Assembly (NCBI RefSeq): GCF_000466745.1
Contig: NZ_ANNI01000001.1
Span: 1-64,000 of the forward strand
DNA: 64,000 bases
Reading direction: 5' to 3'
DNA from: Campylobacter concisus ATCC 51562
Lineage (GTDB): Bacteria > Campylobacterota > Campylobacteria > Campylobacterales > Campylobacteraceae
Shown: piece by piece, positions 9,015-18,581 of the stretch
How the letters are laid out: every line of letters begins with the position of its first letter
Numbering within the stretch: the stretch's first letter is position 1
Notes under the pieces: model-generated
Seen by the model: the letters and a program-made list of their open reading frames with translations, nothing else
Told to the model about the DNA's origin: nothing
Database searches by the model: none
Made by a program: the position numbers and the translations under genes

Positions 9015-9691
9015 ATATTTTCCTTTATATATTTTGTTAGAATTTTCTTGGCCTCTGCGTGATTTTTTATAAAATCAGTATGTGCATTTTTATTACAAAA
9101 ATTTGTCGCTACGAAAATTCCATAAGCTGGAATTTTAAAAATTTGAGCTACTTTTAGAACAGAAAAAAACTCCATATTTTCTAAAAAATAGCCTTTTTCA
9201 AATATCTTATGAGCCAAATTTTTGTCTGTCGTTATGAAATTTGACGAATTTATTTTAATAGTTCCACGTGAAACGATAGAAGAAATTTCACACTCGATAG
9301 GCGAATAAGATCTATTTTCTACGCTAGAAATTTCAATATTTGCCCCAACCGAACTTTCATAAATTTGTAAAATTTCACCATCTTTATAAAGACCAGCTGA
9401 GCCAACGAAAACTATCTTTTCTGGCATCTGATATAAATTTCGTTCAGGATTTTTTGACAAATTTTGGCTTAGATTCTTTAGCTCTGGATTTGATGAGTTT
9501 GCAAATTTAGCCTCGATCTTTGCAAGATAGTGTAGATCGATATTTTTTAAATTTATACTCTTTTCATCCGCTCCAATACATGCTCGTTTCTGCAAAAATT
9601 TTGTCAAATTTATCGCCATATCAACTAGCCCCACACCCATTGGCAAAGCAAAGTCAAAGATTTCGTTTTTTCCAGCGGAGATAACTAACAT
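9011..9691 (-). CDS. Nucleoside phosphorylase/nucleosidase superfamily protein
   Basis: Probably a purine nucleoside phosphorylase or MTA/SAH-type nucleosidase. Seen: 226 residues with an alpha/beta pattern; the C-terminal part '[16 protein letters not shown]' followed by '[12 protein letters not shown]' resembles the 'EMEG-AAVA' active-site loop and following strand of that superfamily, with Glu in 'NMEFF' in the place of the ribose-binding Glu. The N-terminal phosphate loop is poorly conserved, so substrate and even activity are uncertain. Overlaps hisF by one base upstream and rlmN by four downstream, so it is co-translated with them. Confidence 0.6.
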   Translation of the reverse strand: MLVISAGKNEIFDFALPMGVGLVDMAINLTKFLQKRACIGADEKSINLKNIDLHYLAKIEAKFANSSNPELKNLSQNLSKNPERNLYQMPEKIVFVGSAGLYKDGEILQIYESSVGANIEISSVENRSYSPIECEISSIVSRGTIKINSSNFITTDKNLAHKIFEKGYFLENMEFFSVLKVAQIFKIPAYGIFVATNFCNKNAHTDFIKNHAEAKKILTKYIKENM

Positions 9692-10446
9692 CAGAGTCTA
9701 ACCTCAACGCCATTTGCCTTGAGATACTCTTTTAGCTTTTTTATCTCGATTTCGCCAAAGTGAAATATCGAAGCTGCTAAACATGCATCAGCCCCGGCTT
9801 CAAAAGCCTCTTTAAAGTGCTCCATCTTACCAGCGCCGCCACTTGCGATAGTTGGTATAGAAAGCGTGCTAAATACCTTTGTTAGCTCAAGATTAAAGCC
9901 TTGTTTGACACCGTCATTATCCATGGACGTTAGTAATATCTCCCCCGCTCCGCGTAACTCAACCTCTTTAGCCCAAGAAAAGGCATCTTTTTTGGTATCA
10001 ATCCTGCCACCATTTATAAAAACACTATAACCATTTTCAATCTTTTTAGCATCGATCGCCACTACAACACATTGCGAGCCAAATTTCTTAGCTGCCTCAT
10101 CAATCAAATTTGGATCTTTTATCGCTGATGAATTTAAGCTTACTTTATCGCAGCCAGCATTTAAAAGGCGTGATATATCATCGATCGTACGTATACCTCC
10201 GCCAACTGTTAGTGGGATAAAAAGCTTACTTGCAACCTTTTTAACGACATCAACTATCGTATCACGCCCAAGATGAGAGGCAGTGATATCTAAAAAGCAA
10301 AGCTCATCAGCGCCCTCGTCATTGTATCTTTTAGCTATCTCGACAGGATCTCCAGCGTCAACAAGTCCTACGAAATTTACACCCTTTACAACTCTGCCAT
10401 CTTTTACATCAAGGCATGGGATTATGCGTTTTGCAAAATGATTCAA
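9691..10446 (-). CDS. hisF: Imidazole glycerol phosphate synthase, cyclase subunit HisF
   Basis: Cyclase half of IGP synthase: it uses ammonia from HisH and PRFAR to make imidazole glycerol phosphate and AICAR, linking histidine and purine synthesis. Seen: a complete (beta/alpha)8 protein of 251 residues with '[16 protein letters not shown]' (catalytic Asp11 in 'CLD'), 'LTVGGGIRT', 'AIDAKK', 'LTSMDNDG' (second catalytic Asp) and 'IASGGAGK'. hisH and the other his genes are not adjacent, so the pathway is scattered in this genome. The gene sits in an unrelated operon, overlapping the helicase stop by 4 bases. Confidence 0.96.
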   Translation of the reverse strand: MNHFAKRIIPCLDVKDGRVVKGVNFVGLVDAGDPVEIAKRYNDEGADELCFLDITASHLGRDTIVDVVKKVASKLFIPLTVGGGIRTIDDISRLLNAGCDKVSLNSSAIKDPNLIDEAAKKFGSQCVVVAIDAKKIENGYSVFINGGRIDTKKDAFSWAKEVELRGAGEILLTSMDNDGVKQGFNLELTKVFSTLSIPTIASGGAGKMEHFKEAFEAGADACLAASIFHFGEIEIKKLKEYLKANGVEVRL

Positions 10447-13400
10447 ATCTGTCCTTTATCTATTTTTCTAGCTGCTACCTCAAAATATGGCAAATTAGAC
10501 CAATTTTCTCGGTTGCCAACTATATAAACAACCTCTTTTGCTCTTGTTAGTGCTACATTTAGTAAATTTGGCGTACTAGCAGCCCATGCTCTAGCACCTT
10601 TTGTAGCACCGCCAAGGACAAAGATAATAACATCGGCTTCTTTGCCTTGCATGGTGTGAATAGTACAGGCCTCTTTTAAATTTTTACAAACATCTTTAAA
10701 AGGTGTTATTATTTTAACGCTATCTTTTAGCTTGGCTAGCTTACTATCTAAAAGCTTTTTAACGATCATGCCTTCAGCTTTATTATAATTACCTATCCAT
10801 TCATCACTACTAACATCAATCCATTCTGTTTTGATGTTAGGGTCACTAAGTTTACTTTCACTACTTCTACCAAGTATCATCATATCATCATATGTTGTTT
10901 CGTTTGAAATTTTAAACATAGGATCGGCACACCTTCTATGAACGATAAGTGGTGAACCAACCCAAATGGACTTACCCTCTCCTTTTATATATGTACCAAT
11001 ATTTTGTACTTTATCGGCTCGAAGTTGAACTGATGATTTTAGTAGATTAAACTCATCCTTTGCATCACAGTAGCGTAAAATAGCGTTATTTAAAGCTGGC
11101 GGTAATGTTACAACAGGCTCAAGTTGAAGTGGATCACCAACTACAACAGCCATGTTTGAACGAAGCAGTGCACCTAATGCGTTAGTTAAATTTACCTGCC
11201 CTGCTTCATCTATTAAGAGCAAACCTATATCGCCATTTAGTAGCTCTTTAAAAGTATTATTAAAAGATGCGAAAGTAGAACTAACAACTGGCGTTAGCAA
11301 AAACAATCCTTTTATTATTTCACGTCTATCTTTAGCTTCAAGCCCGTTTTTTTCAGCCATTTTTTCATCATTAAATATAACGCTAAGAGCTCGCAAATTT
11401 GTTCTAACAGCTTCTTTGCGAGCAAAGATAGTGGCTTTATGCAGATTAAGCGCTTCTTTAAAAAGCTTGATTCTTGACTTAAAAAGCTTCGTCTTGTGGG
11501 GTTTCTCATCAAGATCACGCTCCATCATAAATGGCATACTCTTTTGCATTCCTTCATTACTCTGATTAAAACTACCATTTAAAAAGCTATCAAGTTCTTC
11601 GCTTCTGCCAATTAATTTTTGACGTCTAACAAAGTCACCATTAAGTTTGTTGAGATGGTCTATCTTGGTGTTAAGTTCTAAAATTTTCTCTTCAAGCTGA
11701 GTTATTTTAGCTTTTAGTTCGTTTAATTTTGCTTCATTCTTCTCTTTATTTTCACTATTTTGCTTGCTTGCTTTCAAATTTTGCTCAGCTATTTGGCGAT
11801 TTATCTCACTAACTTTTTGCGCTTCACTGTTATATTTTTCAAAAGCTTGTGTCTTTAAAATTTGCTGGAAAATAAAAAATGATGGCTTTATAGGCGCACT
11901 CAGATACTCTTGCAAAATTTCATTCTGACTAATAAGCTTTGTTAGCTCGTTAGCTTCAGCCACCTTTTGCTCTAGCTCATTTTTGCTCAAATCCAGTTCA
12001 TCTATTAGTGGCCTTAAGAGCTCATCTATTTGCTTTGCTGAATTATAGTTATCAAGTCTTTTATCGATATTTATAAGCTCACTATTTATACTTTTTAGCT
12101 CCTCTTCTTTGATCCTGATCTCGCTAAAAAGTAGATTTACTTCATGTAGGGCTTGATTAAATTTCTCCTTTGCCTCGTCGTAATCATCAATTCCTTCGCC
12201 GGTAGCCAAGTATTTGCCAAGCCCCATTAAAAAGCCATCTTGTTCTATAAATTCTTTAAATTCTTTTGAAATATCTTCAAACTGACTATGCGTTTTTTCG
12301 ATCTTTACGCCATTAATCGCATTAAAAACAAAATTTGACTTATTTTGCTTTGAGCCAAGAGGTATGCAAAAAAGCCCCCATGCAGGTTTTGAGATAAAAG
12401 ATTTTTCTCCAAAATTTGTCTTTTCATCGGCCGAGAGAAGCCTTGTAGCTATAAATTTAAAATAATCAATCTCGCCTGCGTAACTACCGATGCTTTTTAG
12501 TTGGCTAAGCTCTTTACTTAAAATTTCAACCGCACCGTTATTGCAAGAGCTAACAACCATCTCATAGCCCTGGAGTTCTTTATTTAGAGTGAAATAAAGC
12601 ACCTTATCGCTACTATCTCGAACTGGAGCAAAGATATCATGTCTACTCATTTGTGCAAGCTTTATCGCCCTAAGCGTAACAACTTCAGCCATTACGTCTT
12701 TTAAAAGCGTTGTTTTACCGGTTCCTGGAGCGCCATTTACGCTATAAATTCCACCACTTCTTTCTTTAAATTTTTTAATGATGTTATTAACAGCAATTTG
12801 CTGTGAGAAATTTAAAGCAAAGTCGCTAGCAAAGGCTGATCTTGGATACTCCTCTGCTTTAAAAAAATCTCTAACAAGCCTTTTATTTTGCTCATCTCTT
12901 ACATCAAGTCTTTCAAATTTATTCTCACTGCCCTCGTCTAAAAATTGATCCGTTAGCTCGTGCGTCCTACCTGACTCGTAAAATTTGATAAGCAAATTTA
13001 TATCATCTATAAAAAAGCTATTTAAAAGGCTATCATTTTCTTTAAAATTTGGATTTATGATCTTTACTTCAAGCCTTAAGAAATCATTACAAAATGGTGT
13101 TTTAAGTACACTTTTTAGCTCATCGTTTATAAGCTTTATATATTTGCCAAATTCCATTTTTTCTTTATAGATAGATAGCTTGTCTTTTATGCGCTCGCAC
13201 TCTTTGCTAAAGTCACTTTGATTTATCTCTTTTAGATGATCTAGGCGAGCCATTGCCCAAGGAGCTGTTGGGATGAAAAGGTCATCAGATGAGTTTGGTG
13301 TAAAAAACGGAGTTAAATCATCATCTAAATCTACATCTTTTAAAGCAAAATTTTGATCATCTTTGCAAAATACTAAATCACCAGTAAGCTTAAATTTATA

Positions 13401-13727
13401 GCAAAACGCCTTATCAAAGCTCGTTTGCTCAGAGCGTAGCTCCTCTAAAACTTGCTCTTTTTCAAATTTTGAATTTGCAAGCTTTGAGATATAAATAGCA
13501 AGTAAGTCAGTCTCAAAAATACCACCATAAATTGAAATTTCTATACCATTTTTTAAAAGCGAGCTATCAAATGCCCTTAAAATTTGTAGAAATTTCTCAT
13601 CAAAATTTGCGATCTCAAGGTCTATTGATTTTTTAAATTTGGTATTTGTCTTTTTTGGCTCATCTAAGGTTTTCGGCTCTAAATATTGTGATAATAAAAA
13701 GTATTTTAAGGTATTTGCTTTGCTCAA
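10443..13727 (-). CDS. Large superfamily 1 (Upf1/Dna2-type) helicase with central coiled coil
   Basis: A nucleic-acid helicase or translocase of the SF1 AAA_11/AAA_12 type. Seen in order: an N-terminal region of about 300 residues without a named domain, a Q-type 'FSQQIAVN' (about 307-314), Walker A GAPGTGKT (332-339), a coiled coil of roughly 200 residues (about 520-720) between motifs Ia and II, Walker B 'LLLIDEAGQ' (about 840), motif III '[10 protein letters not shown]' (about 865), motif V '[10 protein letters not shown]' (about 1027) and motif VI 'NVALTRAK' (about 1062). All motor motifs are intact. Long insertions of this kind occur in stand-alone Upf1-like helicases of unknown role, some linked to phage defence. 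First gene of the operon leading into hisF; its promoter must lie in 13728-13815. Confidence 0.85.
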   Translation of the reverse strand: MSKANTLKYFLLSQYLEPKTLDEPKKTNTKFKKSIDLEIANFDEKFLQILRAFDSSLLKNGIEISIYGGIFETDLLAIYISKLANSKFEKEQVLEELRSEQTSFDKAFCYKFKLTGDLVFCKDDQNFALKDVDLDDDLTPFFTPNSSDDLFIPTAPWAMARLDHLKEINQSDFSKECERIKDKLSIYKEKMEFGKYIKLINDELKSVLKTPFCNDFLRLEVKIINPNFKENDSLLNSFFIDDINLLIKFYESGRTHELTDQFLDEGSENKFERLDVRDEQNKRLVRDFFKAEEYPRSAFASDFALNFSQQIAVNNIIKKFKERSGGIYSVNGAPGTGKTTLLKDVMAEVVTLRAIKLAQMSRHDIFAPVRDSSDKVLYFTLNKELQGYEMVVSSCNNGAVEILSKELSQLKSIGSYAGEIDYFKFIATRLLSADEKTNFGEKSFISKPAWGLFCIPLGSKQNKSNFVFNAINGVKIEKTHSQFEDISKEFKEFIEQDGFLMGLGKYLATGEGIDDYDEAKEKFNQALHEVNLLFSEIRIKEEELKSINSELINIDKRLDNYNSAKQIDELLRPLIDELDLSKNELEQKVAEANELTKLISQNEILQEYLSAPIKPSFFIFQQILKTQAFEKYNSEAQKVSEINRQIAEQNLKASKQNSENKEKNEAKLNELKAKITQLEEKILELNTKIDHLNKLNGDFVRRQKLIGRSEELDSFLNGSFNQSNEGMQKSMPFMMERDLDEKPHKTKLFKSRIKLFKEALNLHKATIFARKEAVRTNLRALSVIFNDEKMAEKNGLEAKDRREIIKGLFLLTPVVSSTFASFNNTFKELLNGDIGLLLIDEAGQVNLTNALGALLRSNMAVVVGDPLQLEPVVTLPPALNNAILRYCDAKDEFNLLKSSVQLRADKVQNIGTYIKGEGKSIWVGSPLIVHRRCADPMFKISNETTYDDMMILGRSSESKLSDPNIKTEWIDVSSDEWIGNYNKAEGMIVKKLLDSKLAKLKDSVKIITPFKDVCKNLKEACTIHTMQGKEADVIIFVLGGATKGARAWAASTPNLLNVALTRAKEVVYIVGNRENWSNLPYFEVAARKIDKGQI

Positions 13728-13814
13728 ATTTATGCCTTATTTTATTGTTATTTAGTGATTATAGTCCATTTTATATATGATTAAACTAAACTTGTAATCA
13801 TTGTATAAGTAATT

Positions 13815-13826
13815 TTTGGCTAATAT
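13815..13826 (+). promoter_or_regulatory. Extended -10 promoter for rsmA, predicting a leaderless mRNA
   Basis: TTTTGGC followed by TAATAT (13821-13826) matches the T-run plus -10 pattern of Campylobacter sigma70 promoters. Transcription should start 6-8 bases downstream, at or next to the rsmA ATG at 13834. No Shine-Dalgarno sequence precedes that ATG. A near-identical arrangement (TTTGGC then TATAAT) precedes typA at 54681-54692. Confidence 0.5.
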
Positions 13827-13833
13827 CGCGGCT

Positions 13834-14676
13834 ATGATAAAGGCAAAAAAGCACTTTGGACAGAATTTTTTACAGGACAAAGCGACACTAGATAAGATCA
13901 TCCAAGCGATACCCAATGACGTAGCAAACGTCATTGAGATTGGGCCTGGCTTAGGTGATTTGACATTTAGACTTTTGCAAATTTATAAGACAACCTGTTT
14001 TGAGATAGATTGTGAGCTGTTTCAAATTTTAAAGGCCAAATTTGCAAATGAGATCCAAAATGGACAATTAAAACTTTTTTGTAAAGATGCATTAGAGCAA
14101 TGGCAACAAGAGGGCGGACTAAGTAGCGAGAACTACTTTTTGGTCGCAAATTTGCCCTATTACGTTGCGACGAAGATGATACTAAATGCGATAGATGACG
14201 AAAAATGCCTTGGGCTTATCGTGATGATACAAAAAGAGGTTGCTCTTAAATTTAGTGCAAAGAGTAAGGATAAAGAATTTAGCGCTTTATCGATCCTCGC
14301 TTCACTCCAAGGCAGATGTGAGCTTTTGTTTGACGTGGATGCAAAGCTTTTTAATCCACCTCCAAAGGTCACATCTTCAGTCATCAAACTACAAAAAACA
14401 AAAAAGATTTTTGGCAAAGACGGGATTTTCAAAGATGCAAAACAATACGAGGCTTTTAAAGCATTTTTAAGAGCTGTATTTGCTTCGCCAAGAAAGACGC
14501 TTTTGAAAAATTTATCTACAAATTTTGACAAAAATGCGTTAGAAGAAATTTTTGAAAGCCTAGCTTTAAACCAAAATTTGCGTCCACACGAGCTAGATGT
14601 CGATTCTTATCTAAAAGTATTTGAAAGATTAAAGGAAGATAATGAACGACAAAAACGAAGAGAAAGTTGTAACTAA
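13834..14676 (+). CDS. rsmA: 16S rRNA dimethyladenosine transferase RsmA (KsgA)
   Basis: Dimethylates two adjacent adenines in the 3' hairpin of 16S rRNA during late 30S assembly. Seen: 'KKHFGQNFLQD' at the N-terminus, the SAM motif 'IEIGPGLGDLT', and the catalytic 'NLPYYVAT' motif; length 280 from the ATG at 13834. A TTG six codons upstream (13816) is open, but the family begins with 'KAKKHFGQNF', so I chose the ATG. Nothing resembling a ribosome-binding site is present. Its last 35 bases overlap the rnj start, so the two are co-transcribed. Confidence 0.95.
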   Translation: MIKAKKHFGQNFLQDKATLDKIIQAIPNDVANVIEIGPGLGDLTFRLLQIYKTTCFEIDCELFQILKAKFANEIQNGQLKLFCKDALEQWQQEGGLSSENYFLVANLPYYVATKMILNAIDDEKCLGLIVMIQKEVALKFSAKSKDKEFSALSILASLQGRCELLFDVDAKLFNPPPKVTSSVIKLQKTKKIFGKDGIFKDAKQYEAFKAFLRAVFASPRKTLLKNLSTNFDKNALEEIFESLALNQNLRPHELDVDSYLKVFERLKEDNERQKRRESCN

Positions 14677-16771
14677 CCAAAGCAAAAACAACAAAAGACG
14701 AAGATTTAGACCAAAAAATAAACCAAAACAAGAGGGCGAAACTACCGAGCAAGCTTCGCTAGCAAGTAAAAGCGTGATAGATAACTTCTTTGCAGCAGAG
14801 CAGGCTGAAGCTGAAACGCACACCGAGCCAAAGAGCCAAAATCCTCGCCCAAAAAAGCCAAGAAATAACAAAAATCAAAACAAAAATAGCGAAAACAATA
14901 AGCCAAAAGAGCAAAAACAAGAATCGCAAGAAACAAAAACCAAAACGCAAGAACAAAAAGATAAGCCAAAAAAGGCTAAAAAGCCAAAGAAAAATTTACC
15001 AGCCAAGCTAAACGGCAATGAACAATGGCAGCAAGATATCGCAAGTGCAATGGTGGCAAACAAGGCCGTTCACGAGCTTCGTCTAGAGCCGATGAAGTAT
15101 CTAAACTCAAGTGAGCATAAAATTCGTATAACGCCACTTGGCGGTCTTGGTGAGATCGGCGGCAATATGACGATATTTGAGACCGATACGAGCGCGATCA
15201 TCGTTGATATCGGCATGAGCTTTCCAAGCGAGAGTATGCACGGCGTGGATATCCTCATCCCAGACTTTGACTATGTTAGAAAAATAAAAGATAAAATAAA
15301 AGGCGTCATCATCACTCACGCGCACGAGGATCACATCGGCGCAGTACCATATTTTTACAAAGAGTTTAAATTTCCAATTTACGCTACGCCTTTGCCACTT
15401 GGTATGATAAATAACAAATTTGAAGAGCACGGCTTAAAGCAAGAGCGCTCACTTTTCCGCTCTGTCGAAAAAAGAAAGCCATATCTAATAGGCGACTTTG
15501 AGGTTGAGTGGATACACATAACTCACTCTATCATCGATGCTAGCGCTCTAGCCATCACGACAAAGGCGGGCACCATCATCCACACGGGCGACTTTAAGAT
15601 CGACCACACGCCGATAGATGGCTATCCAACTGACCTTGGCAGACTTGCATACTACGGTGAAAGAGGCGTATTATGCCTAATGAGCGATAGTACGAATAGC
15701 TACCGAGAAGGATTTACTAAAAGCGAAAGCAGTGTTGGCAAGACCTTTGATGCAATATTCTCAAAGGCCAAAGGTCGCGTCATTATGAGCACATTTAGCT
15801 CAAACATCCACCGCGTTTATCAGGCGATCGAGTGGGGGCTAAAATACAACCGCAAAGTCTGTGTCATCGGTAGATCAATGGAGAGAAATTTATATACTGC
15901 AATGGAGCTTGGCTACATCAAGCTTGATAAGAAAATTTTCATCGACGCTAACGAGGTTGGCAAATTTAAAGATAACGAAGTGCTGATCGTTACCACAGGC
16001 TCTCAGGGTGAGACTATGAGCGCACTCTACCGAATGGCTACCGACGAGCACAAATACATCAAAATAAAGCCAACCGATCAGATAATAATCAGCTCAAAGG
16101 CGATCCCTGGCAATGAAAGCAGTATCTCAACTGTATTAAATTTCCTAATAAAATCAGGCGCAAGCGTCGCTTACCAAGACTTTAGCGAGATCCACGTCAG
16201 CGGTCACGCAGCACAAGAAGAGCAAAAGCTGATGCTACGTCTTATAAAACCAAAATTTTTCTTGCCAGTGCATGGCGAATACAATCACATCGCAAAGCAC
16301 AAAGAGACAGCTATAAGCTGCGGCGTAGACGAGAGAAACATCTATCTAATGAGTGATGGCGATCAAATGGAGATCTGTCAAAAATACTTAAAACGTGTAA
16401 AAACGGTAAAAACCGGCAAAGTCTTCATAGACAATCAAATAAATAAACAAATATCAGACGATGTCGTGATCGACAGACAAAATCTTGCTGAAGCAGGTGT
16501 CGTCATGATAATCGCTCAAATTTCACGTCATGGCGCAAAGCTTATAAACAAGCCTCGTGTTATTAGCTACGGACTTGTGGGTAACAAGCAAGATGCGGAG
16601 TTTAGCAAAGAGATGCAAGAAATTTTGACGCAGTTTTTAAGCAACGTCAAAGAGGAGCTTTTAAAAGATGGTAGATTGCTTGAGTCACAAGTGCGCCAAG
16701 TGATCAGAAAGCATATCTTTAGAAAGGTCAAAAAGTACCCAACCATCGTGCCAATTATCTATCTAATGTAA
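14642..16771 (+). CDS. rnj: Ribonuclease J with a long basic N-terminal extension
   Basis: Metallo-beta-lactamase/beta-CASP ribonuclease with 5'-3' exo- and endonuclease activity; the main mRNA-decay nuclease in Campylobacterota, which lack RNase E. Seen: about 155 residues of low-complexity Lys/Asn/Gln/Glu sequence at the N-terminus, then the catalytic core with 'ITPLGGLGEIGGN', the metal motif 'THAHEDHIGA' (about 223-232), 'HTGDFKID', 'STFSSNIHR' and 'HVSGHA'. H. pylori RNase J also has a long N-terminal extension that influences its activity and RhpA partnership; a similar role here is inference. Overlaps rsmA upstream; kdsD follows 9 bases after its stop. Confidence 0.95.
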   Translation: MNDKNEEKVVTNQSKNNKRRRFRPKNKPKQEGETTEQASLASKSVIDNFFAAEQAEAETHTEPKSQNPRPKKPRNNKNQNKNSENNKPKEQKQESQETKTKTQEQKDKPKKAKKPKKNLPAKLNGNEQWQQDIASAMVANKAVHELRLEPMKYLNSSEHKIRITPLGGLGEIGGNMTIFETDTSAIIVDIGMSFPSESMHGVDILIPDFDYVRKIKDKIKGVIITHAHEDHIGAVPYFYKEFKFPIYATPLPLGMINNKFEEHGLKQERSLFRSVEKRKPYLIGDFEVEWIHITHSIIDASALAITTKAGTIIHTGDFKIDHTPIDGYPTDLGRLAYYGERGVLCLMSDSTNSYREGFTKSESSVGKTFDAIFSKAKGRVIMSTFSSNIHRVYQAIEWGLKYNRKVCVIGRSMERNLYTAMELGYIKLDKKIFIDANEVGKFKDNEVLIVTTGSQGETMSALYRMATDEHKYIKIKPTDQIIISSKAIPGNESSISTVLNFLIKSGASVAYQDFSEIHVSGHAAQEEQKLMLRLIKPKFFLPVHGEYNHIAKHKETAISCGVDERNIYLMSDGDQMEICQKYLKRVKTVKTGKVFIDNQINKQISDDVVIDRQNLAEAGVVMIIAQISRHGAKLINKPRVISYGLVGNKQDAEFSKEMQEILTQFLSNVKEELLKDGRLLESQVRQVIRKHIFRKVKKYPTIVPIIYLM

Positions 16772-16780
16772 GGGAAATTT

Positions 16781-17734
16781 ATGCAGACAATCAACCAAAT
16801 CGCAGCCGAAGTTTTAAAGATAGAAGCAAACGAGCTTTTAAGACATGCTAAAAACTTAGAGATAGAATATGCTGTAAATTTGATATTTAATACAAAAGGC
16901 AAGGTCATAGTCACAGGTGTAGGCAAGAGCGGTCATGTAGGCGCAAAGATCGCCGCTACGCTTGCAAGTACTGGCACGCCAAGCTTTTTCTTGCATCCAA
17001 CAGAGGCTATGCACGGCGACCTTGGCATGATAGAAAAAGATGATGTTTTGTTAGCCATTAGCTTTAGTGGCGAAAGCGATGAGCTTATCAAAATTTTACC
17101 TCATGTAAAGCGCTTTGGCGTAAAGATCGTCGCAATGGCAAGGAGCAAAACAAGTTCACTTGGTAAATTTAGTGATGCATTTATTAGCATAGATGTAGAG
17201 AAAGAGGCCTGCCCACTAAACGCTGCTCCAACAGCATCAACTACGCTAACGTTAGCTCTTGGCGATGCGTTGGCTGTTTGTTTGATGCAAAGGCGAGGCT
17301 TTAAAAAAGAGGACTTTGCAAATTTTCATCCAGGTGGCAGCCTTGGCAAGAGGCTATTTTTAAAGGTAAAAGATGTGATGAGAAGCGAAAATTTACCGAT
17401 AGTTCGCTGGAATGCAAGCCTAAAAAAAGCAATCGATACTATGACGCATGGCAAACTTGGCACGGTTCTTATCGTCGATAAAGATGGTGTGTTAAATGCT
17501 ATTTTAAGCGACGGCGATCTTAGACGTGCACTTATGCGAGAGGACTTTGACCTAGACGAGCCAGCAATGAAATTTGCAACCTTACATCCAAAAGAGATAA
17601 ACGACAAGGAAATGTTAGCTGTGGATGCGTTAGCTTTGATAGAAAAATATAAAATTCAGCTTCTGGCCGTTGTAGAAAATGGCGTACCTGTGGGTGTTTT
17701 ACACATCCATGACCTTGCAAATTTAGGACTATAA
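16781..17734 (+). CDS. kdsD: D-arabinose 5-phosphate isomerase (KdsD/KpsF)
   Basis: Converts ribulose 5-phosphate to arabinose 5-phosphate, the first committed step to Kdo for the lipooligosaccharide core. Seen: an N-terminal SIS sugar-isomerase domain ('VTGVGKSGHVGAKIAATLASTGTP' region, residues about 45-68, with the catalytic His in 'PTEAMHGDLG') and a C-terminal CBS pair (about 205-317), the family's standard layout. Length 317 is typical. It is translated from an ATG with GGGAAA upstream and sits 1 base before the next gene, within the rsmA-rnj-kdsD operon. Confidence 0.93.
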   Translation: MQTINQIAAEVLKIEANELLRHAKNLEIEYAVNLIFNTKGKVIVTGVGKSGHVGAKIAATLASTGTPSFFLHPTEAMHGDLGMIEKDDVLLAISFSGESDELIKILPHVKRFGVKIVAMARSKTSSLGKFSDAFISIDVEKEACPLNAAPTASTTLTLALGDALAVCLMQRRGFKKEDFANFHPGGSLGKRLFLKVKDVMRSENLPIVRWNASLKKAIDTMTHGKLGTVLIVDKDGVLNAILSDGDLRRALMREDFDLDEPAMKFATLHPKEINDKEMLAVDALALIEKYKIQLLAVVENGVPVGVLHIHDLANLGL

Positions 17735-17735
17735 A

Positions 17736-18509
17736 ATGGAAAAAACAAGACTAAATAAATTTATCTCACATAACACAAATTACTCACGCCGTGAGGCAGA
17801 TGAGCTGATAAAAGCTGGTAAGGTTAGCATAGCAGGACGAGTGGTTAGCGACCTTGCCACAAGCGTGGATGAAGATGACAAAGTACGTATAAATGGTCGT
17901 TTGATAAAGCTAAAAAAGGAATTTACTGTTATCGTTTATCATAAACAAAAGGGTGAGCTTGTTAGTAAAAAAGATGACCGCGGACGAAAGACGATCTATG
18001 ATACGCTAGATAAGAAATTTGCAAAATTTGTTAGCGTAGGACGCTTAGACTATGCAAGTGAAGGGCTACTTTTACTAACTGACGCCCCAGCGATCGCCAC
18101 AGCTTTGATGAATAGCGACTTAGAGCGCGAATACTATCTAAAAGTAAAAGGTGAAGTGACAAAAGAGGTAATTGAGGCGATGACAAATGGCTTTTTCGCC
18201 AAGGATGCTACCAAAGGTGCACATGCAAAAACTACTATAAAATCAATGGAATTTAAGCCATTTCTAGCCTATAAAGTCTTTGGCTCAAGCGGTGGCTATA
18301 CAAAACTAAAGGTCATCATCAACGAGGGGCAAAATAGGGAGCTTCGCCGCTTCTTTGGATACTTTGACCTTGAAGTGATGGATCTAAAAAGGGTTAGCTT
18401 TGGACGCGTTAGCCTTGATATGCTAAAGCCTGGCAAATGGCGCTACTTCGAAAATAGCGAATATGAAGACCTAAGAGACTTTTTAAAAGTTAATAACGTT
18501 AGATACTAA
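17736..18509 (+). CDS. RsuA/RluB-family pseudouridine synthase
   Basis: Makes pseudouridine in 16S or 23S rRNA. Seen: an N-terminal S4 domain ('RLNKFISHNTNYSRREAD', about 5-60), the catalytic 'GRLDYASEGLLLLTD' (Asp of 'GRLD' about residue 108) and 'INEGQNRELRRFF', diagnostic of the RsuA/RluB/RluE group rather than RluA. Begins 1 base after kdsD stops. The best guess from the S4 domain and 257-residue length is an RluB-like enzyme acting on 23S rRNA, but RluB, RluE and RsuA cannot be separated by eye. Confidence 0.9.
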   Translation: MEKTRLNKFISHNTNYSRREADELIKAGKVSIAGRVVSDLATSVDEDDKVRINGRLIKLKKEFTVIVYHKQKGELVSKKDDRGRKTIYDTLDKKFAKFVSVGRLDYASEGLLLLTDAPAIATALMNSDLEREYYLKVKGEVTKEVIEAMTNGFFAKDATKGAHAKTTIKSMEFKPFLAYKVFGSSGGYTKLKVIINEGQNRELRRFFGYFDLEVMDLKRVSFGRVSLDMLKPGKWRYFENSEYEDLRDFLKVNNVRY

Positions 18510-18513
18510 CTTA

Positions 18514-18542
18514 GGCTTGTTTCTCTAACAAAGAGGCAAGCC
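18514..18542 (+). terminator. Hairpin after the rsmA-rnj-kdsD operon
   Basis: GGCTTG (18514-18519) pairs with CAAGCC (18537-18542), with an inner CTCT/AGAG pairing and a short loop. No T-run follows, so it is a weak or Rho-assisted terminator or a processing hairpin. Confidence 0.45.
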
Positions 18543-18581
18543 AAACCACAATAACTACAAATTTACAAAAATGGAGAAAAA

